The notes under the pieces: model-generated | What the model was told of the DNA's origin: nothing | Databases searched by the model: none | Seen by the model: only the letters and a program-made list of their open reading frames with translations | In this document: one piece after another, positions 62,659 to 64,000 of the stretch | Position numbering within the stretch: the stretch's first letter is position 1 | Layout: the number at the start of each line of letters is the position of its first letter | Source: Corynebacterium aquilae DSM 44791 | GTDB taxonomy: Bacteria > Actinomycetota > Actinomycetes > Mycobacteriales > Mycobacteriaceae | Reading direction: 5' to 3' | Length of the DNA: 64,000 nucleotides | Assembly: GCF_001941445.1 (NCBI RefSeq) | Contig: NZ_CP009245.1 | Coordinates: 2,131,992 to 2,195,991 of the forward strand | Made by a program: the position numbers and the translations under genes

Positions 62659-64000
62659 TTAGTTGAGCTGGAAGTGTTGTTGGGGGATTTCTCGCAGCTG
62701 TTGGCGCAGTTCGAAGGCGAAGCCGGGCCATACGGCGGTGAGTGTGTTGGTGCGCCCGTCGACGTACCAGGCACCACAGCCGCCGCCTTCGGTCCACACG
62801 GTGCCTTGCGCCATCTCGGCGAGTTTGTGTGCGTAGGCGTCGTGGGCGTCGCGGCGGGCTTGGAAGGTGGCTGCGTTCCATTTCAGTGCCTGCATGGCGG
62901 CGTCTACCTGGGTTTCGATGATGTGCACCAGGGAGTTGTGGCCAAGACCGGTGTGGCGGGCGTTGACGGCGATCAGGTTGGGGAAGTCCGGGGCGAACAG
63001 GGTGTGCAGGAGCACATCTCCCCTACCCCATGCTTGGGACAGGCTTTCGCCGCGGTCGTTGAAGACCTTTTCGGCGTAGACGGGTTCGGCGACGTCGAAT
63101 CCGGTGCAGAAGATCAGCACGTCGGCTTCGATGGTGGTGCCGTCGGCGGCGACGAGGGTGTGGCCTTGTGCGTGATCCAGGGCCGAGGCTACGAGTTCGA
63201 CGTTGTCGCGGTTGAGCGCGTGATAGAAGTCGTTGGCAACCAGTACGCGTTTGCAGCCGGGCGCGTAGGTGGGGGTGAGTTTTTCACGGAGGGCTTCGTC
63301 TTCGATGAGGTTGGCGCGGTGGGCGTCGGCGAGTTTTTTCAGCATTGCTTGGGTGCCGGCGTGTCCGCGCATGGCCGGGTAGAGGGCTTCGCCGTGCCAG
63401 AAGCGGTAGGCGCGTTCGGCTTCGAGTGCCTCTGGCACGCGGGCGAAGGTGCGTTTTTCGGCCTCGGTGTAGGCGCGGTCTTCGCGGGGGATGATCCAGG
63501 CGGGGGTGCGTTGGAAGACGGTGACTTCGGCTGCGGTGTCGGCGATGGCGGGCACGACCTGGATGGCGGAGGCGCCGGTGCCGACGACGGCGACGCGCTT
63601 ACCGGCGAGATCGACGCTGTGATCCCAGGCGGCGGAGTGCAGCACTTCCCCGGCGAAGTCGGTGTCGGGGATTTTCGGGTCGATGAGGTGCCCGGTGGCG
63701 GTGATCAGCACGGTGCAGCGGTAGCTGGCCTGGTCGGTTTTGACGTCCCAGCCGCCGTCGCGGTAGGTGGCGGATTCGAGGTTTTCGCCGGGCCGGTAGT
63801 GCTGGTCAAGGCCGAGTTCGAGCGCGGTGTCTTCGAGGTATTGGCGAATTTCTGGGCCGGTGCCGTAGACGCGGGAGAAGTCTGGGTTGGGGCGCCAGGA
63901 GAAGGAGTAGAGGTGGCTGGGCACGTCGCAGGCGACGCCGGGGTAGGTGTTATCGGACCAGCAGCCGCCGAATTGGTGGTTGCGGTCGATGATGAGGAAG
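62659..64000 (-). CDS. Flavin-dependent monooxygenase, Baeyer-Villiger type, N-terminus beyond window
   Basis: About 447 residues are visible; the frame stays open to the window edge, so the start and the FAD-binding GxGxxG motif lie beyond base 64000. The visible part begins DRNHQFGGCWSDNTYPGVACDVPSHLYSF, a typical early region of these enzymes. The Baeyer-Villiger fingerprint FAGEVLHSAAWD and the NADPH-binding GKRVAVVGTGASAIQ follow. Late motifs include ADVLIFCTGFDV. Such enzymes oxidise ketones to esters, or soft nucleophiles. The substrate is unknown. It converges on the POT transporter gene. Confidence 0.9.
   Translation of the reverse strand, partial: FLIIDRNHQFGGCWSDNTYPGVACDVPSHLYSFSWRPNPDFSRVYGTGPEIRQYLEDTALELGLDQHYRPGENLESATYRDGGWDVKTDQASYRCTVLITATGHLIDPKIPDTDFAGEVLHSAAWDHSVDLAGKRVAVVGTGASAIQVVPAIADTAAEVTVFQRTPAWIIPREDRAYTEAEKRTFARVPEALEAERAYRFWHGEALYPAMRGHAGTQAMLKKLADAHRANLIEDEALREKLTPTYAPGCKRVLVANDFYHALNRDNVELVASALDHAQGHTLVAADGTTIEADVLIFCTGFDVAEPVYAEKVFNDRGESLSQAWGRGDVLLHTLFAPDFPNLIAVNARHTGLGHNSLVHIIETQVDAAMQALKWNAATFQARRDAHDAYAHKLAEMAQGTVWTEGGGCGAWYVDGRTNTLTAVWPGFAFELRQQLREIPQQHFQLN

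Overview
The window looks like a chromosomal segment of a high-GC actinobacterium, most likely Corynebacterium or a close relative. The core gene order matches the known mycobacterial/corynebacterial order: valS-folC-DUF4233-ndk, rne-rplU-rpmA-obg-proB, proA, nadD, rsfS-gpgP-degV, comEA-comEC-holA, rpsT and lepA. Sortase-assembled pilin genes, a ComEC without its metallo-hydrolase domain, and several apparently leaderless starts fit the same assignment. I ran no database search; family names come from motifs read in the translations. I saw no tRNA, rRNA, CRISPR array, transposase or prophage gene.

Layout. 1-3666: end of a plus-strand dipeptide/nickel-type ABC importer operon (binding protein tail, two permeases, fused double ATPase). 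3855-5856: two unrecognised membrane proteins and a DoxX-like protein. 6036-7253: S33 peptidase. 7767-9673: a two-gene pilus locus (pilin-like surface protein and class C sortase). 10111-10686: neocarzinostatin-fold lipoprotein. 10829-12718: large protein with a pRiA4b ORF-3-like C-terminus. 12883-19493: lepA, a PemK-like gene, rpsT, holA, comEC and comEA. 19751-24035: small membrane protein, degV, gpgP, rsfS, a CPBP protease and nadD. 24103-26972: two paralogous acetyltransferase-like genes flanking a small secreted protein. 27289-38043: proA, an AddB/AddA-like nuclease-helicase pair on the opposite strand, then proB and obg. 38275-45321: MHS-family transporter, small membrane protein, rpmA, rplU and a very long rne. 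46268-54750: accessory block. 55096-60616: ndk, DUF4233, folC, valS. 61058-64000: POT peptide transporter and a Baeyer-Villiger-type monooxygenase cut by the window edge.

The most interesting unit is 48191-54750. A cobalamin riboswitch on the minus strand precedes a five-gene operon: two single-domain Opp/Nik-type ATPases, an MFS transporter, a lipoprotein binding protein, and one polypeptide that fuses the two permease subunits. A PanE-like dehydrogenase follows 65 bases downstream. B12 control of an Opp-type importer plus an MFS protein suggests cobalt or corrinoid supply. The gene mix also resembles the staphylococcal Cnt metallophore shuttle, so export of a carrier and re-uptake of its metal complex is a testable hypothesis.

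Other points of interest are the AddAB-like pair splitting proA from proB, the minimal pilus locus with an LASTG sorting signal, the acetyltransferase paralogue that has lost its acetyl-CoA loop, the KAT-repeat and IF2_N-like extension of RNase E, a G-quadruplex motif at 25857-25888, and blocks of differing third-codon-position usage along the window.
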